The translations under genes and the position numbers were made by a program. A stretch of DNA of 48,610 nucleotides, taken from assembly GCA_002405445.1 (NCBI GenBank), contig DHLV01000282.1:32241-80850 (forward strand), read 5' to 3'. The notes under the pieces are model-generated. The model did no database searches. It was given only the letters and a program-made list of their open reading frames with translations, and was not told the DNA's origin. Below are positions 47,738-48,610 of the stretch, piece by piece. Numbering within the stretch: the first letter of the stretch is position 1; each line of letters begins with the position of its first letter. This DNA is from Flammeovirgaceae bacterium UBA4659 (GTDB taxonomy: Bacteria > Bacteroidota > Bacteroidia > Cytophagales > Cyclobacteriaceae).

Positions 47738-48610
47738 ATGTTTAAAAAAATATTGATAGCTAACCGCGGTGAGATCGCTTTGCGCGTGATCCGCACCTGC
47801 AAAGAAATGGATATCAAAACCGTGGCAGTGTACTCTACTGCCGACCGCGAGAGCTTGCATGTACGGTTTGCCGATGAGGCTGTTTGCATTGGGTCGGCAC
47901 CGAGTAAAGAGTCATACCTCAACATTCCGCGCATCATTTCAGCTGCGGAAATCACCAATGCGGATGCCATCCACCCGGGCTATGGGTTTTTGTCCGAGAA
48001 CGCAGAGTTCTCGGCAGTGTGCCACGAATATGGTATCAAATTTATCGGGCCATCGCCCGCGATGATCCGCGCCATGGGCGATAAGATCACCGCCAAAGAG
48101 ACGATGATCAAAGCAGGCGTGCCGTGCATACCCGGTTCCGAAGGTTTATTGGAGTCAGTAGAACAGGGCATTGAACTATCAAAAAAAATCAAGTTCCCCG
48201 TAATTGTGAAGGCAACCGCAGGCGGTGGCGGCAAGGGGATGCGCATTATCAACAATGAAGACGAGTTTAGAAAAGCCTGGGACGATGCCAAGCGCGAAGC
48301 AGGCGCTGCTTTTGGCAACGATGGCTTGTATTTGGAAAAATTTGTAGAAGAACCCCGCCACATCGAAATTCAGGTGGTGGGCGATCAATACGGCAAGGTT
48401 TGTCATTTATCTGAGCGCGATTGCTCCATTCAAAGACGGCACCAAAAGTTGGTGGAAGAAACACCGTCACCCATCGTATCACAAGAACTACGCGAGCGCA
48501 TGGGCGAAGCCGCCATTCAAGGCGCCAAGGCCATCAACTATGAAGGCGTGGGCACCATCGAGTTTTTGGTTGACAAGCATGGTGAATTCTACTTCATGGA
48601 GATGAACACC
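47738..48610 (+). CDS. accC: Biotin carboxylase subunit of acetyl-CoA carboxylase (3' truncated by window edge)
   Basis: The frame runs from ATG 47738 ([20 protein letters not shown]) for 291 codons to the window edge; the family is about 450-500 residues, so roughly the last third is missing. It carboxylates biotin on AccB using ATP and bicarbonate. Visible parts are the N-terminal domain ([14 protein letters not shown]), the Gly-rich ATP-binding loop [14 protein letters not shown], and [16 protein letters not shown] with the following TIEFLVD. It follows accB after a hairpin repeat, which could tune its expression relative to accB. Confidence 0.96.
   Translation, partial: MFKKILIANRGEIALRVIRTCKEMDIKTVAVYSTADRESLHVRFADEAVCIGSAPSKESYLNIPRIISAAEITNADAIHPGYGFLSENAEFSAVCHEYGIKFIGPSPAMIRAMGDKITAKETMIKAGVPCIPGSEGLLESVEQGIELSKKIKFPVIVKATAGGGGKGMRIINNEDEFRKAWDDAKREAGAAFGNDGLYLEKFVEEPRHIEIQVVGDQYGKVCHLSERDCSIQRRHQKLVEETPSPIVSQELRERMGEAAIQGAKAINYEGVGTIEFLVDKHGEFYFMEMNT

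Overview
The window comes from the chromosome of a Bacteroidota bacterium, most likely a Cytophagales-type organism. Evidence: two SusC/SusD pairs, a C-terminal type IX secretion sorting domain, lipoprotein-rich gene clusters, almost no Shine-Dalgarno sequences, promoters of the Bacteroidota TTTG/TAnnTTTG type, and an efp-accB-accC order. Genus cannot be fixed from sequence alone.

Region 1 (1-13722) is a starch/alpha-glucan utilisation locus. It opens with the 3' part of a seven-helix membrane AraC-type regulator that has a glycogen-binding-like external domain. SusC, SusD, a SusE-like lipoprotein and a SusE/SusF-like lipoprotein with three C-terminal starch-binding repeats follow. A terminator comes next, then a secreted GH13 alpha-amylase (CBM48 and sorting tail) and a periplasmic SusA-type GH13 neopullulanase/cyclomaltodextrinase. 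Region 2 (13723-18801) is a second SusC/SusD pair behind a promoter region with three alternating copies of a LacI-type half-site. A close relative of that site lies upstream of the first susC. This pair ends in a strong terminator.

Region 3 (18802-36932) is the most unusual part. It is a tightly packed transcription unit of three ~1,100-residue FG-GAP/VCBS + ASPIC/UnbV lipoproteins, a GyrI-like gene cut by a single in-frame TGA, a secreted GH65 enzyme with hydrolase-type glutamates, a vanadium-haloperoxidase/PAP2-fold lipoprotein, an SLC45-like sugar transporter, a glycerol facilitator and a glycerol kinase. I infer a pathway that takes a glucosyl compound at the cell surface, splits off glucose, and imports and phosphorylates a glycerol product. 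An alpha-glucosylglycerol-type substrate would fit, but this is a hypothesis.

Region 4 (36989-42815, minus strand) is core and housekeeping: rsmA-mgtE, a membrane pentapeptide-repeat protein, greA with a terminator-like hairpin between its promoter and its ORF, a HIT protein, a MarC-family protein, a UPF0175/PIN toxin-antitoxin pair and rnhA translationally overlapped with the toxin. Region 5 (43001-48610, plus strand) carries pdxA, a TerB-like gene, a DUF177/YceD gene, rpmF, fabH, efp, accB and a right-truncated accC: a conserved lipid-synthesis and translation neighbourhood. No tRNA, rRNA, CRISPR array, transposase or phage gene was seen.
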